From the NCBI RefSeq assembly GCF_013113835.1, contig NZ_VTYQ01000001.1:310001-374000 (forward strand): a stretch of 64,000 nucleotides of DNA. Direction: 5' to 3'. Below are positions 36,169 through 45,546 of the stretch, piece by piece. A program made the position numbers and the translations under genes. Numbering within the stretch: position 1 is the first letter of the stretch; every line of letters starts with the position of its first letter. This stretch comes from Vibrio sp. RE88. GTDB lineage: Bacteria > Pseudomonadota > Gammaproteobacteria > Enterobacterales > Vibrionaceae. Under the pieces are notes generated by a model. The model saw only the letters and a list, made by a program, of their open reading frames with translations. It was not told the origin of the DNA and made no database searches.

Positions 36169-37704
36169 TTGAAAAGATTAAAGGTAGTATTTTTAGTTCA
36201 GGTTATCGTGGCGCTGACACTTGTCTTGTTGGTCTCTGCATTTATTAAGTATCAGAGTTTTAAGGATAATCTTCATCAAGAATTATTGGTGAGCGTACAA
36301 AACACCAGCCAAAGAATGTCGATCAGTTTACCTAAAGCTGTGTGGGATTTTGACTTAGACACCGCCAAGGTTGCGATGGCAGCTGAACTCGATTTACCTG
36401 AAATATCGGCCCTTCAGTTAATTGATGCGCAAGAAAGTGAATTATTATTCCTGACGCAGACTGGAGAAGGGGACGAGAAACAGCTGGTTGATGTGACAAA
36501 TAAAGACGCTTACCCAGTTGAAAACAGTATGAGTACCGCGTTGACGTTTGTTGATTACGGTGAAGAAAACAACGTCGGCCAAGTGATTGTTTATTTTGAT
36601 ACTCATGCGATGGATGCCAAGCTTGCAGATTCATTACGGACCAACATCATCGAGTTGATTGTCCTCGATATCATCATTTCTGTGGTTGTGATAATTGCTC
36701 TGTCTATCACGGTACTGAAACCGATCTCCCAGCTAACGGATGTAATCAAAGACTTGGCATCGGGCGATGGTGATTTAACCAATAAGCTTGAACCCGCCAA
36801 ATATCGAGAGTTCGATGAAATCACTAATGGTATTAATAGCTTTACTGAGTCGTTGAGAGTCATTGTTCAAGATGTCAATCAGTCGTCGGAAGCGCTAGGG
36901 GAAAAAGCACAGGCCAATGGCGCAACGGCGCGAACTAATGCCGAAAAACTGGAGTCCCAGAAGCACCAGCTCACCACTGTTGCAGCCGCTGCCACTGAGC
37001 TGAATCAATCCGTATCAACCGTGGCTGATACCGCTTCAGAAACCGCAGAACAGGCTCAAACTGCAACGGGTCTGGCTTCAAGCGTTAATGACGCCATTGA
37101 AAGTTCTGCGAACGACATCATCAATATGCGTGAAGAGATGAACCACGTGAATGCAGAGATGCACATATTGATTGAAGAAGGCGAGAAAATCACCACTGTA
37201 CTAAACGTGATTAACGATATTTCAGAGCAGACCAATCTGCTCGCTCTCAATGCCGCTATTGAGGCTGCTCGCGCAGGCGAGCAAGGTAGAGGTTTCGCGG
37301 TGGTAGCCGATGAAGTGCGTAATCTGGCAGTAAAAACCAGTGAGTCGACAGAGCAGATCCAGAAAAACATTACCGCGCTAGGAGTTGCAACCAAATCCGT
37401 TGAAGATGAACTTACCCGTATTGCGACCTTGCTGGAATCGACCGCAACACGCGTTAGTGAATCTCAAACTTCAGTCGGTGAAGTGCAGACTTTGATCACC
37501 ATTATTTCAGACCGCAGTGGCCAAATTTCTCAAGCGACGGACGAACAGAGAATGGCTGTTGAAGAAATCAGCCAAGCGATTGTAGAAGCATCGGAAGCGA
37601 CCAATGATGTGTCGTCAGGTGCCACTCAAAATGCAAAAAGAACGGAAGAAGTGTTGGGCTTAAGCCAAAGCATCGCCAGCCATATGGCTAAGTTCCGCAC
37701 ATAG
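36169..37704 (+). CDS. Methyl-accepting chemotaxis protein
   Basis: A 511-residue chemoreceptor with a TTG start preceded by AAGGGG. It has a first membrane helix (about 5-25), a periplasmic sensor of about 135 residues, a second helix (about 160-180), a HAMP domain with [19 protein letters not shown], and a long coiled-coil signalling domain. The CheA/CheW-contact tip is [19 protein letters not shown] followed by [15 protein letters not shown]. The ligand is unknown. The solute-binding protein gene 23 bp downstream may supply a ligand-loaded partner. Confidence 0.93.
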   Translation: MKRLKVVFLVQVIVALTLVLLVSAFIKYQSFKDNLHQELLVSVQNTSQRMSISLPKAVWDFDLDTAKVAMAAELDLPEISALQLIDAQESELLFLTQTGEGDEKQLVDVTNKDAYPVENSMSTALTFVDYGEENNVGQVIVYFDTHAMDAKLADSLRTNIIELIVLDIIISVVVIIALSITVLKPISQLTDVIKDLASGDGDLTNKLEPAKYREFDEITNGINSFTESLRVIVQDVNQSSEALGEKAQANGATARTNAEKLESQKHQLTTVAAAATELNQSVSTVADTASETAEQAQTATGLASSVNDAIESSANDIINMREEMNHVNAEMHILIEEGEKITTVLNVINDISEQTNLLALNAAIEAARAGEQGRGFAVVADEVRNLAVKTSESTEQIQKNITALGVATKSVEDELTRIATLLESTATRVSESQTSVGEVQTLITIISDRSGQISQATDEQRMAVEEISQAIVEASEATNDVSSGATQNAKRTEEVLGLSQSIASHMAKFRT

Positions 37705-37727
37705 AGCACCATTGAGAGGGATATGTT

Positions 37728-38456
37728 ATGAGAAATTTTTTGATACTGGCAGTGACCGCCTTGTTCTCCGTGACAGGCTTTACTGCAACCATTACCGCAG
37801 CTCAAGACCCATGGGCTCCCTTTGTCCAGAAAGATACCGCTAACCCCGGGGTTTCAGTAGAGATTATTAAAGAAGCCTTCAAAACTCAGGGTCATGAAGT
37901 GGATTTCAAAATCATGCCATGGACTCGTGCCCTTAACGAAGTAAAAGGCGGGCGGGTTGACGTGCTGGTGGCGACTTGGTTTACCAATGAGCGCACATCT
38001 TTTCTGAATTACAGCGAACCTTATCTGGAAAACTCACTGAAATTTATTATGCGTAAAGGTGAAGGTTTTGAATACAACGGGATGGACAGTTTGTCGGGTA
38101 AAACCGTAGGTATTATCCGTAATTACGGCTATGGCGATGAATTTCTTGGTGCGACTAACTTTAAAAAGCCCGAAGCAAATGATCTAGTCGCGAATGCTAA
38201 AAAACTGATGGCAAAACGAATCGACTTGACGCTGGAAGATGAGCTTGTCGCTAAGTCTACCTTGTCAGGTGCAGGCATGAATCTCGATGATTTTGAGTTT
38301 ACCAGTAACGCCCTTTCTGTGAACCCGCTGCATGTGACATCAGGTTTAGCGAACCCAAACAATGCTGAGTACATAGATGCCTTCAATAAGGGGCTGGCTG
38401 AAATTAAGTCTAACGGTACGTTTGATAAGATTCTCGCCAAGTATGGGATTAAGTAA
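37728..38456 (+). CDS. Periplasmic solute-binding protein (family 3 type)
   Basis: A 242-residue protein with a Sec signal (about 1-25) and a two-lobed binding fold: DPWAPFVQKDTANPGVSVEIIKEAF, RVDVLVATWFTNERTSFLNYSEPYL and LSGKTVGIIRNYGYG. These proteins usually bind amino acids or similar polar ligands. No permease or ATPase gene is adjacent, and it follows a chemoreceptor gene. A sensing role is therefore possible. Confidence 0.85.
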   Translation: MRNFLILAVTALFSVTGFTATITAAQDPWAPFVQKDTANPGVSVEIIKEAFKTQGHEVDFKIMPWTRALNEVKGGRVDVLVATWFTNERTSFLNYSEPYLENSLKFIMRKGEGFEYNGMDSLSGKTVGIIRNYGYGDEFLGATNFKKPEANDLVANAKKLMAKRIDLTLEDELVAKSTLSGAGMNLDDFEFTSNALSVNPLHVTSGLANPNNAEYIDAFNKGLAEIKSNGTFDKILAKYGIK

Positions 38457-38472
38457 CACTTAGTAAATAATA

Positions 38473-38500
38473 AAAAGCCTCAGCATTTGCTGAGGCTTTT
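38473..38500 (+). terminator. Intrinsic terminator
   Basis: A 12-bp stem AAAAGCCTCAGC/GCTGAGGCTTTT with a 4-nt loop and T-run lies between the convergent solute-binding and RpiR genes; it can work both ways. Confidence 0.9.
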
Positions 38501-38505
38501 TTGCT

Positions 38506-39369
38506 TTAGTCACCTAGAGGTTGTCTATCAAGGCCGCCACGATAAGAATCAAGCGCCAGCTTCAGGCGGCGCAGTTTGTCTCGTGAACGGCGTTTGTGAT
38601 TGACGGCCAGAGCCATAGAGATCACATCAACCAGTGCCAGCATGGCGTAGCGTGATGCTGAAGGTTTGTAGATAAAGTCAGTTTCTTTGTGCTCGATAGG
38701 CAGCGTCAGATCGGCAATCTCGGACAGTGGCGAGTCAGCGGGTGTAATCGCAATGACTTTAACGCCATATTCTTTGGCCAGCTCTGCCGTTTCAATGATG
38801 GTTGGTGTGTAGCCTGTTGCTGAGAGCATCACCAATACATCGTTGTTATCTGCAGTGGCGGCGATCATACGTGACAACAGGCCGTCATTGTATGCAACTA
38901 CAGGGTAGCCTAATCGGAACAGTCTGTGTTGCATCTCCTGCGATGCAATCGTGGAGCCGCCACCCATACCAATGGTAATCACTTGGCGTGCGTTGTGCAG
39001 CCAGCCAACCGCAGTGTCGATATCCTGCTCATTGATTAGGTTGCGGTTGACGTCCAGTGATTGCTTGATCGACTCGTAAATACCCTGATAACCACTTTGA
39101 TCCGGCGGTTCAAGAATAAAGCGTTGTCCGACGGTCAGAGTCTGAGCCAGCTTGATCTTCATATCACGAACGTTTTTGCAGCCCACGGCTTTGGCGAAGC
39201 GGGTGATGGTCGCTTCACTGACTTCTGCATTTTCTGCCAGTTCGGTGATGCTCGCATTGGCCGCGCTCTGGATATCATCCATGATCAGTTTGGCGACTTT
39301 CTTTTCAGCGTCACGAAGGGCGCTAAATCGTTCTGTAATTCGAGAAATAATATCGACTTCTAAGCTCAA
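38506..39369 (-). CDS. MurR/RpiR-family regulator of the amino-sugar-acid cluster
   Basis: A 287-residue protein with an N-terminal helix-turn-helix (ITELAENAEVSEATITRFAK) and a C-terminal SIS sugar-phosphate-binding domain (ITIGMGGGSTIASQEM, LVMLSATGYTPTIIE). The start is a TTG at 39369 with AGGAAG before it. RpiR regulators sense sugar phosphates such as KDPG or amino-sugar phosphates. It is next to the catabolic cluster and probably controls it, with a KDPG-like intermediate as the effector. The effector is inference. Confidence 0.88.
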   Translation of the reverse strand: MSLEVDIISRITERFSALRDAEKKVAKLIMDDIQSAANASITELAENAEVSEATITRFAKAVGCKNVRDMKIKLAQTLTVGQRFILEPPDQSGYQGIYESIKQSLDVNRNLINEQDIDTAVGWLHNARQVITIGMGGGSTIASQEMQHRLFRLGYPVVAYNDGLLSRMIAATADNNDVLVMLSATGYTPTIIETAELAKEYGVKVIAITPADSPLSEIADLTLPIEHKETDFIYKPSASRYAMLALVDVISMALAVNHKRRSRDKLRRLKLALDSYRGGLDRQPLGD

Positions 39370-39388
39370 AACGTCTTCCTGTTCAATG

Positions 39389-39414
39389 ATGGCGGCGAGT
39401 CAGTTGGCCGCCAT
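39389..39414. terminator. Hairpin between the PLP-enzyme and RpiR genes
   Basis: An 8-bp perfect GC-rich stem ATGGCGGC/GCCGCCAT has a 10-nt loop. There is no strong T-run, so it may only reduce read-through from the PLP-enzyme gene into the regulator. Confidence 0.5.
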
Positions 39415-39446
39415 TTGATTTGTGCCACAGTATACCTGAAATAGGG

Positions 39447-40718
39447 TTAAAAGCGTGTGTTGACCCAATGTGTCACGTTGAACTCATCATCACACACCGC
39501 AATAGCACGCCACTTGTCGAACGTCAGGCATGGGTGAGAAGTAGAAAAGGCAATCACATCACCCACGTCCAGTTCACTGCTGGCATCGACTTCGATAAAG
39601 GCATGCTGATCCATAACTGCGGTGGTTACTGCACCTGAAACCGAAATTGCTTGCCCATCGCGATAGGCACGTTCAGGAATCGGTAAACCAGCATCAAAAG
39701 CGACATCCCGTTTGCCAATGCCTGCCACCAGTTTGGTTGGCTCAGGTCGTGAAATAACATACGCCCACACTTCAAGCGCCGATTCGAGATCACCACCCAG
39801 CTCGCAGGCCATGCCTTGATTGGACTGGGCGCGTTGCATGACTTTGTTTTGAGCATCGAGGTAGATACCGGTGTCGTGGATGACGTAGCAGCCCGGGCGA
39901 ATCACGGCATCAAACTCTTTACGGTGGGAAAAGCACTCGGATACCACGTCATACCAGGCGGAGCCTGCGCCAGTGACCAGAGGTTTACCATCGATTAGAT
40001 GATCTTGTTGCAATTGCTTGGTGAGATGAAGGGTGTGGCCGAGAAAATCTCGAATGTCCTGCTCAGCATTGTCGCCGTGAATCACGCCTTCATAGACTTC
40101 AATACCACGCAGGGAAAGATGTGACTGTTGGTGAATCAACTGAGCGAGCTCGGCAACTTGCTGCTGACTGCGACAGCCACATCGGCCTCCTTCTACGCCA
40201 AATTCAATCAGCACATTGAGTGGTTGCTGATGCTCTGAAAAGAAGGCTTCTAGTGCCAGCACATTACGCGTGGAGTCCACACAGCAGTAGAAGTTGACAT
40301 CGTTGTTTTGTAGCAAGCTAACGATCACGTCCATGTTGGCTTTACCCACCAATTGATTGGCCATGATGACATTCTTCGCGCCCGCTGCAACGGCAATTTC
40401 TGCTTGAGCCGGTGTCGCTACGGTAATGCCCCAAGCACCATTGTTGAGCTGCTGAGAGAAGAAATCCGGTGTCATGGTGGTCTTGCCATGTGGGCACAGT
40501 TTCACTCCGTGTTGCAGCGCAAACTTTTGCATCCAATTGAGATTGTTTTGCAGTGAAGAGGCTTTGATCACCGCTGCAGGCAAAGTGATCTCTTCGTTGA
40601 TCAAACTGTGTAAACCGTCGTCATTGCAGGCGACGGGCTGGGCTTTTTCGCCGTAACCTGGCGTTGCCGTTTCTTGTTTTTGATAGTTTGTATCACATTT
40701 CTGAGTATCAGTTATCAT
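39447..40718 (-). CDS. DSD1-type PLP enzyme, probable D-glucosaminate ammonia-lyase/dehydratase
   Basis: A 423-residue fold-type III PLP enzyme of the D-serine dehydratase/D-threonine aldolase group. The PLP lysine is in LCPHGKTTMTP (about residue 78). The C-terminal beta domain carries the zinc ligands His and Cys in STSHPCLTFDKW. Such enzymes remove water and ammonia from D-3-hydroxy amino acids. D-glucosaminate has exactly that geometry and would give 2-keto-3-deoxygluconate, the substrate of the kinase encoded in this cluster. The family is clear; the substrate is inferred from context. It is divergent from the amidohydrolase gene. Confidence 0.8.
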   Translation of the reverse strand: MITDTQKCDTNYQKQETATPGYGEKAQPVACNDDGLHSLINEEITLPAAVIKASSLQNNLNWMQKFALQHGVKLCPHGKTTMTPDFFSQQLNNGAWGITVATPAQAEIAVAAGAKNVIMANQLVGKANMDVIVSLLQNNDVNFYCCVDSTRNVLALEAFFSEHQQPLNVLIEFGVEGGRCGCRSQQQVAELAQLIHQQSHLSLRGIEVYEGVIHGDNAEQDIRDFLGHTLHLTKQLQQDHLIDGKPLVTGAGSAWYDVVSECFSHRKEFDAVIRPGCYVIHDTGIYLDAQNKVMQRAQSNQGMACELGGDLESALEVWAYVISRPEPTKLVAGIGKRDVAFDAGLPIPERAYRDGQAISVSGAVTTAVMDQHAFIEVDASSELDVGDVIAFSTSHPCLTFDKWRAIAVCDDEFNVTHWVNTRF

Positions 40719-40760
40719 GGGTTGCTCACTTCTAACACGTCTTAAGTTGTTGATATTTAA

Positions 40761-40785
40761 TGTTTGATTCTATCTAGAATAAACA
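40761..40785. promoter_or_regulatory. Candidate operator in the divergent amino-sugar-acid promoter
   Basis: The near-perfect palindrome TGTTTgATTCTA-TC-TAGAATAAACA (one extra G in the left arm) lies midway between the divergent PLP-enzyme and amidohydrolase genes. A wider inverted pair, TTCTAACA/TGTTAGAA (near 40732 and 40789), surrounds it. An RpiR regulator site is the simplest reading. Confidence 0.5.
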
Positions 40786-40820
40786 ATATGTTAGAAACTA
40801 TCAAACAAAGAAAAACTTTT

Positions 40821-40836
40821 TGTGTGTTTTGTCACT
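40821..40836 (+). promoter_or_regulatory. CRP-like half-matched site
   Basis: TGTGT-N6-TCACT matches the TGTGA-N6-TCACA core at 8 of 10 positions, 33 bp upstream of the amidohydrolase start. Catabolite control would suit a sugar-acid pathway, but the match is modest. Confidence 0.3.
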
Positions 40837-40868
40837 GATTCTAATGTGTGAATTATTAATATGGAGTC

Positions 40869-42329
40869 ATGAAAACGACGGACGAAGAGAGTGAAAAGTT
40901 GTTCGATACCATTATCAAAAGTGTAGAAGTCTTTGACGGTACGGGCGCCAAGCCATTTATTGCCGATGTGGCTATTCGTCAGGATCGAATTGAACAAGTC
41001 GGTCAGCTCGACAGTACAGCGGCTCACTGTGTCATTGATGGTTCAGGCCTTGCTCTGGCTCCGGGGTTTATTGATGTCCATACCCATGATGATACCAATG
41101 TGATTCGCTACCCGGACTGCTTGCCAAAGATCAGCCAAGGCGTAACGACAGTGATCGTTGGCAATTGTGGTATTAGTGCCAGCCCAACCGTATTGGCGGG
41201 TGATCCGCCCGATCCAATGAACTTATTGGGTAAGCAGGAAGATTTTAAATACCCGACGTTTGCCACTTATGCCAAAGCGGTGGAAGACGCTCATCCAGCG
41301 GTCAACGTTGCCGCCTTGGTTGGTCATACGACATTGCGCAACAACGTGATGGATGATCTACAGCGCACCGCAACCGATAGTGAAATTGCTCAGATGCGTG
41401 CTGCGTTAGATCAGGCAATGGCAGAAGGTGCACTCGGTCTGAGTTCGGGTCTCGCATATGCCAGCGCCAAGCAGTCGACTGCAGATGAAGTGATGCGATT
41501 GGCGCAGATTCTCGGTCAGCATGGCGGTATTTACACCACGCATATGCGTACCGAGTTTGAAGAAATTCTCAGTGCGATGGAAGAAGCGTTCGAGACCGGT
41601 CAGTACGCTAAGGTGCCAGTGGTTATCTCCCACCTTAAGTGCGCCGGAGCTGGGAACTGGGGGCGTACTGTTGAGGTACTGGATTTGATGGACAAGGTGT
41701 CTCAGCAGCAAGATGTGTCTTGCGACTGCTATCCGTATTCCGCCAGCTCTTCCACGCTGGATCTCAAACAGGTGACTGATGAGATTGATATTTTCATTAC
41801 CTGGTCTGAAACTAAGCCCGAGCATGCGGGAAAAATGCTGAAAGACATTGCTGACGAAATGGCGTTGCCGTTACTCGAAGCCGCCAAAGCGATTCAACCA
41901 GCAGGTGCGGTTTATCACTGCATGGATGAAGAAGATGTCAAACGTGTCCTTAAGTACAAGTTGACCATGGTTGGTTCGGATGGTTTGCCAAACGATCCGC
42001 ACCCGCACCCAAGGTTGTGGGGCACGTTCCCTAAAGTTCTTGGTCATTATTGCCGTGAAGAAGCTTTATTTTCGCTAGCGGAAGCGATCCACAAAATGAC
42101 AGGCATGTCGGCACGCCGATATAACCTAAAAAATCGCGGGGAAATAAAACCAGGCGCATTTGCAGATTTGGTTTTATTTAACCCTGACACGATAAAAGAT
42201 ACCGCTACATTTGAAAATCCTATTTCAGTAGCAGAAGGAATTGAATCGGTATTTGTTAATGGTGAATTGTCTTATTTAAAAGGCGAAGTCACTGAAAATA
42301 GAAACGGCGTATTTATTTATAGAAATTAA
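40869..42329 (+). CDS. D-aminoacylase-like amidohydrolase, probable N-acetyl-glucosaminate deacetylase
   Basis: A 486-residue metal-dependent amidohydrolase of the N-acyl-D-amino-acid deacylase family. Metal-site motifs are PGFIDVHTHDD (HxH), VGNCG (cysteine ligand), ISHLKCAG, THMR and the catalytic Asp in MVGSDGLPNDPHPHP. N-acetyl-D-glucosaminate is chemically an N-acetyl-D-amino acid. Deacetylating it would give glucosaminate for the divergent PLP enzyme. The family is certain; the specific substrate is inferred. Confidence 0.82.
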   Translation: MKTTDEESEKLFDTIIKSVEVFDGTGAKPFIADVAIRQDRIEQVGQLDSTAAHCVIDGSGLALAPGFIDVHTHDDTNVIRYPDCLPKISQGVTTVIVGNCGISASPTVLAGDPPDPMNLLGKQEDFKYPTFATYAKAVEDAHPAVNVAALVGHTTLRNNVMDDLQRTATDSEIAQMRAALDQAMAEGALGLSSGLAYASAKQSTADEVMRLAQILGQHGGIYTTHMRTEFEEILSAMEEAFETGQYAKVPVVISHLKCAGAGNWGRTVEVLDLMDKVSQQQDVSCDCYPYSASSSTLDLKQVTDEIDIFITWSETKPEHAGKMLKDIADEMALPLLEAAKAIQPAGAVYHCMDEEDVKRVLKYKLTMVGSDGLPNDPHPHPRLWGTFPKVLGHYCREEALFSLAEAIHKMTGMSARRYNLKNRGEIKPGAFADLVLFNPDTIKDTATFENPISVAEGIESVFVNGELSYLKGEVTENRNGVFIYRN

Positions 42330-42390
42330 ATACCTGAAAACAAACTAAATATATAAATCAGAAGTAATAGATTTAAAACTGGAGAATATT

Positions 42391-42783
42391 ATGTCAATTA
42401 AACGATATGGTGTAGAAGGCGGTGTCGGTACTGGTGGTCAACATCTACCATTTGCCCGTGCAACAGAAGCTGGCGGTTTCCTTTACGTTTCAGGCCAGAC
42501 ACCTATGGTTGATGGCGAAGTGGTTGAAGGCGGTATCGTTGACCAGTCACGTCTAGCGATTCAGAACTGTGCCGATATCATGGAAGAAGCAGGCTACGGC
42601 CTAGAAGATGTTGTACATGTGAAGGTCGTGTTGACAGACTCGCGTTACTTCCAGTCTTTTAACAAAGTATTTAAAGAGTTCTTCGGTGCAAATCCTCCAG
42701 CACGCATCTGTATGGTGTGTGACTTGGTGGTGGACGTAAAAGTCGAAGTGGACGTGACTTGTTATCGCGAAGACCGCCGATAA
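42391..42783 (+). CDS. RidA-family enamine/imine deaminase
   Basis: A 130-residue RidA/YjgF protein with GGFLYVSGQTPMVDG, DQSRLAIQNCADIMEEAGY and the conserved arginine in NPPARICMVCDLVV. RidA hydrolyses reactive enamines and imines made by PLP dehydratases. A PLP dehydratase is encoded 1.7 kb upstream, so this protein probably speeds release of ammonia in the KDG-forming step. Confidence 0.9.
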   Translation: MSIKRYGVEGGVGTGGQHLPFARATEAGGFLYVSGQTPMVDGEVVEGGIVDQSRLAIQNCADIMEEAGYGLEDVVHVKVVLTDSRYFQSFNKVFKEFFGANPPARICMVCDLVVDVKVEVDVTCYREDRR

Positions 42784-42802
42784 ACGTCACAAAACTCTAT
42801 TA

Positions 42803-42850
42803 AGAGTGCTGGGAAATATTTATTCCCTGTTAATATCTTCTTGGCACTCT
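42803..42850 (+). other. Nested intercistronic hairpin
   Basis: The outer arms AGAGTGC/GCACTCT enclose an inner GGGAA/TTCCC stem. It lies between the ridA-like and transporter genes, in an otherwise AT-rich 221-bp gap that probably also holds a promoter. Confidence 0.45.
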
Positions 42851-43004
42851 CTCCCTACAAATATAATTCTAATTAGTAGTGCTAGTAATTGCATTTAATA
42901 TGCAAATAAAATAACAAGATAATAATTGTATTTATTATTCTTAATTAAAAACTGCTGGAATTATATCACTCTGAAAGATGGACTTTGATATTGAGAGGTG
43001 TTCA

Positions 43005-44522
43005 ATGAATAGCACACTTTTTCTTACTGGCTTCGGTGCATATGTCGTATTTCTGATTTGGTTAGGATGGTTTGTTTCCCGTAACCAAAAATCAGGTGAA
43101 GACTTTTTATTAGGCGGACGCGGCTTACCTCTGTTTTTAGTATTAGGTACTACCGTTGCCACTATGGTGGGCACTGGCTCCAGTATGGGCGCTGTTGGTT
43201 TTGGTTACGCTAACGGCTGGGCGGGTGCGCTCTATGGTATCGGTGGTGCGATTGGTATTTTGTTACTGGCACTGTGGTTTGCGCCAGTGCGTAAACTGAA
43301 CTTCATGACCATGAGTGAAGAGCTGGCTTATTACGTGGGTGCAAATCGCATCGTCAAGAACGTTGTTGGCCTACTGATCTTCATTGCTTCAATCGGCTGG
43401 CTTGGCGCTCACATCTTGGGTGGTGGTATGTATCTGGCGTGGATCGCGGATATTGACCTCAACACTGCTAAGATCATCATTGCTGCTGCCTTTACCATTT
43501 ATGTTGTGATCGGCGGTTACACCGCTGTGGTATGGACCGACACCATTCAGGCAATCATTTTGTTTGTTGGCTTTATCCTGATGGCAGTGCTGTCTGTGCA
43601 ACACATTGGTGGTCTTGAGAATCTGTATTCGGCAATGGATCCAGCGACGACCAGCTTCCTAGCGATTGAAAAGCTTGGCGTGGTGCCTGCGCTATCACTG
43701 GCCGTGGTGATTGGTGTCGGCGTACTGGCAACACCATCGTTCCGTCAGCGTATCTACTCAGGTAAAGATGTGTCGACTATCCGTCGTTCATTCGTCGGCT
43801 CTGGCATTCTGTACTTATTCTTCTCAATCATCCCTGCTGTTATTGGTATGGCCGCTCACGCGATTGACCCAACGCTGGATAATCCGAACTTCTCCTTCCC
43901 TTACGTGGCAGCAACTGTGCTTCCTGTAGGTGTTGGCCTGATTGTTCTGATTGCGGGTTTATCTGCGACCATGTCGAGTGCAAGTTCGGACGCGATTGCT
44001 GGTGTCTCTATCCTGCTGCGTGATGTCTATGTGATGTTCACGGGCCGAGTACCAAACAAAGAGTCAATGCTGAACTACTCACGTCTGGCATTGGTGGTTG
44101 TAATTGGTTTCGCTCTGCTGTTTGCCCTGACCTCGAACGACATCATTGGCTACATCACTAAGATGATCTCTACCGTCATGTCGGGCATGTTTGTCTGCGG
44201 TATGTTGGGTCGTTTCTGGAAGCGTTACAACTGGCAGGGTGCCCTCGCAACATTACTTGGTGCGTCGGTAGCGTCTTTCACTGTGATGCTAAGTGCTGAC
44301 CTGACCGCTTACTGGGGTAACCCTGTGATCCCTTCTTGTGCGGTTGCGCTGTTTGCCGGTGTGGTTGTTAGCCTGATGACACCAGCAAATAAGGTATCAC
44401 CAGAAATGGCTCGCGCGATTCTTGATGACGAGCGTGCGCTGATGGAAATGGAACTGTCAGAAGACGGCGTACTAAAAGACGACGAATCTCTGAAAAACCG
44501 CAATCCAGCGGAAAGTGCCTAA
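43005..44522 (+). CDS. Sodium:solute symporter (SSS family)
   Basis: A 505-residue transporter with about 13 helices. The opening FLTGFGAYVVFLIWLGWFVSR, DFLLGGRGLPLFLVLGTTVATMVGTGS and GLSATMSSASSDAIAG (sodium site region) define the SSS family. GAGGTG lies 5 bp before the ATG at 43005; the frame extends nine codons further upstream without a ribosome site. Given its neighbours, the likely substrate is an amino-sugar acid such as N-acetyl-glucosaminate. Confidence 0.88.
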   Translation: MNSTLFLTGFGAYVVFLIWLGWFVSRNQKSGEDFLLGGRGLPLFLVLGTTVATMVGTGSSMGAVGFGYANGWAGALYGIGGAIGILLLALWFAPVRKLNFMTMSEELAYYVGANRIVKNVVGLLIFIASIGWLGAHILGGGMYLAWIADIDLNTAKIIIAAAFTIYVVIGGYTAVVWTDTIQAIILFVGFILMAVLSVQHIGGLENLYSAMDPATTSFLAIEKLGVVPALSLAVVIGVGVLATPSFRQRIYSGKDVSTIRRSFVGSGILYLFFSIIPAVIGMAAHAIDPTLDNPNFSFPYVAATVLPVGVGLIVLIAGLSATMSSASSDAIAGVSILLRDVYVMFTGRVPNKESMLNYSRLALVVVIGFALLFALTSNDIIGYITKMISTVMSGMFVCGMLGRFWKRYNWQGALATLLGASVASFTVMLSADLTAYWGNPVIPSCAVALFAGVVVSLMTPANKVSPEMARAILDDERALMEMELSEDGVLKDDESLKNRNPAESA

Positions 44523-44534
44523 TCCTTTCTAAAC

Positions 44535-44560
44535 GGCGGCGGTCTACTCTGACTGCCGCC
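44535..44560 (+). other. Intercistronic hairpin
   Basis: A 10-bp stem (44535-44544 with 44551-44560, one G-T pair) with a 6-nt loop and no T-run lies between the transporter and kinase genes. It probably affects RNA stability or the level of downstream genes. Confidence 0.5.
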
Positions 44561-44583
44561 CCTAATTCACAGGTCGAGTATTC

Positions 44584-45528
44584 ATGACACAAGTTTCTCA
44601 ACCCCATATCGCCTTTTTCGGTGAGTGCATGATTGAGCTGAGCGGCGAACCTCTGCGCAAAGGGTTTGGCGGCGATACGCTCAATACTGCGTTGTACCTG
44701 GCGCGCTTAACCGCGCAAGCCGGACTATCCGTTTCTTACGCTACCGGGCTGGGTGAAGACAAGTTATCTCAGCAGCTATTATCGGCTTGGCAACAAGAAG
44801 GCATTCAAACCGATTTGGTGGAGTGCTTTGCAAACAAATTGCCTGGTCTGTACATGGTGGAAACCGATGCAACGGGTGAACGCAGTTTTATGTACTGGCG
44901 CGATAGCGCTGCCGTGAAAGGCTATTTCGCGACTGAGTCTGCCAACAAACTTGAACAGGCGATGATGCGGGAAGAGGTGCAATACGTGTATCTCAGTGGT
45001 ATCAGCCTCGCCATTCTTGATGACGCGAGTAAAGAACGCCTGATTCAGGAGTTAAAGGGCTTTGCTCTGCGTGGTGGCAAAGTCATCTTCGATAACAACT
45101 TCCGCCCTCAACTGTGGAGCGCGGAACAGGCAAGGCATTGGTATGGTCTGCTATTGCCATTGGTTGATATTGCTCTCATCACGGAAGACGACGATCAGTG
45201 TGTCTGGGGTGACGAAGAAAGTGTCGAGCAACGTTGTCAGCGCTTTGGTTGTAGAGAAGTGGTGATCAAGCGAGGCAGTGAGCCTTGCCAGATTATCCGT
45301 TTTGATGCAGCGCAGCCTGAGCGTAGTACGGTCGGTGCGGAACGTGTCGCTCATGTCGTCGATACTTGTGCCGCTGGCGACTCTTTTGCCGCGGGCTATC
45401 TTGCAGGCAGGTTAACGGGTCAAACGCCCGAAGCCTCCGCGACATTAGGCCATCAACTGGCCGCGACTGTTATTCAATATTCTGGCGCCATCATTCCTCG
45501 CGAAGCGATGGCCCATCTGACTCAATAA
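44584..45528 (+). CDS. kdgK: 2-keto-3-deoxygluconate kinase
   Basis: A 314-residue PfkB/ribokinase-family kinase. The N-terminal GECMIELSG and GFGGDTLNTALYLARL are typical of KdgK. The catalytic motif is DTCAAGDSFAAGYLAG, where the Asp is the general base. It phosphorylates KDG to KDPG. It is followed directly by KDPG aldolase, giving the lower Entner-Doudoroff steps as a pair. Confidence 0.92.
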   Translation: MTQVSQPHIAFFGECMIELSGEPLRKGFGGDTLNTALYLARLTAQAGLSVSYATGLGEDKLSQQLLSAWQQEGIQTDLVECFANKLPGLYMVETDATGERSFMYWRDSAAVKGYFATESANKLEQAMMREEVQYVYLSGISLAILDDASKERLIQELKGFALRGGKVIFDNNFRPQLWSAEQARHWYGLLLPLVDIALITEDDDQCVWGDEESVEQRCQRFGCREVVIKRGSEPCQIIRFDAAQPERSTVGAERVAHVVDTCAAGDSFAAGYLAGRLTGQTPEASATLGHQLAATVIQYSGAIIPREAMAHLTQ

Positions 45529-45546
45529 AATTTTTTGGTAAGCAAC

